A DNA stretch of 64,000 nucleotides, from assembly GCA_949751835.1 (NCBI GenBank), contig CATKHK010000031.1, positions 372,001 to 436,000 on the forward strand, written 5' to 3'. The notes below the pieces were generated by a model. The model was not told the DNA's origin. It saw only the letters and a program-made list of their open reading frames with translations, and did not search any database. Numbering within the stretch: position 1 is the stretch's first letter; each line of letters opens with the position of its first letter. The position numbers and the translations under genes were made by a program. Shown here piece after piece: positions 63,871 to 64,000 of the stretch. This stretch comes from Blepharisma japonicum (Eukaryota > Ciliophora > Heterotrichea > Heterotrichida > Blepharismidae).

Positions 63871-64000
63871 TGAGCTGGGATTTTGCATGGGCTTGCATCC
63901 ACTATGATGATATAAAGTCTCTTGCAATTTTTATCTGCTCATTTTTGATTTTATGCTATTTGATAGAATGGGTCAATATTTTAGGTTTGCAATACTGACT
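63871..64000 (-). repeat. second copy of the 60.6-kb relic, running off the window
   Basis: GAGCTGGGATTTTGCATGGGCTTGCATCC and the following 100 bases match 60590-60720 at roughly three quarters of positions. In the same reading frame it gives KPKILTHSIK-HKIKNEQIKI and WMQAHAK, with two stops, so this copy is more decayed. Confidence 0.7.

Overview
The window looks like macronuclear-type DNA of a heterotrich ciliate, most probably Blepharisma. This is an inference from three signals in the sequence. (1) In-frame TGA occurs all through conserved proteins at tryptophan positions (P4-ATPase, calcineurin, dymeclin, cyclases), while genes end in TAA or, less often, TAG, so UGA = Trp. (2) All six introns that conserved proteins require are only 15 or 16 nt long, GT...AG. 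(3) The DNA is AT-rich and gene-dense, with intergenic gaps as short as 6-41 bp in the middle of the window. Coordinates below read TGA as Trp and remove the tiny introns, so one gene often spans several shorter open stretches.

Layout. 0-3.1 kb: a cut-off OTU deubiquitinase, a one-domain PDI/thioredoxin protein and a DNase II gene with two 15-nt introns. 3.1-3.4 kb: a MITE- or IES-like element. 4.3-18 kb: a tandem array of six same-strand paralogues of a secreted Cys-rich protein with a candidate GPI tail (copies A-F, two of them broken), carried in duplicated intergenic DNA and interrupted by a decayed LINE at 15.8-16.9 kb. A diverged seventh copy (G) lies at 22.3 kb on the other strand. 19.4-22.1 kb: an ion-channel/class III cyclase fusion lacking one metal-binding Asp.

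23.4-42.1 kb is a compact housekeeping and cytoskeletal block: an SH3 coiled-coil protein, PLAC8 protein, LC8 dynein light chain, a coiled-coil protein with a jelly-roll end, FAM135-like lipase-fold protein, tRNA-Leu(UAG), START protein, mitotic cyclin, TFIIIC-like winged-helix protein, outer-arm docking-complex-like coiled coil, an RPA70N + Mis18/Yippee fusion, proteasome ATPase Rpt2 and a PH-FYVE protein. 43-52.2 kb is a signalling block: a 2125-residue P4-ATPase/guanylyl cyclase, calcineurin A and a DHHC palmitoyltransferase. Then come a decayed gene, dymeclin, a TPR protein and a LamG/Cys-rich secreted protein.

From about 58 kb to the end there is no intact gene. It is a graveyard of ABCC (MRP-type) transporter fragments on both strands, with one more fragment at 55.6 kb. 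The best candidates for something undescribed are the surface-protein array with its start-abutting TATAATAAAT element, the RPA70N-Mis18 fusion, the metal-site-deficient channel-cyclase, the triple-hairpin locus at 18.6 kb and the MITE/IES-like element. No prokaryotic system, CRISPR array or virus-derived element was seen.
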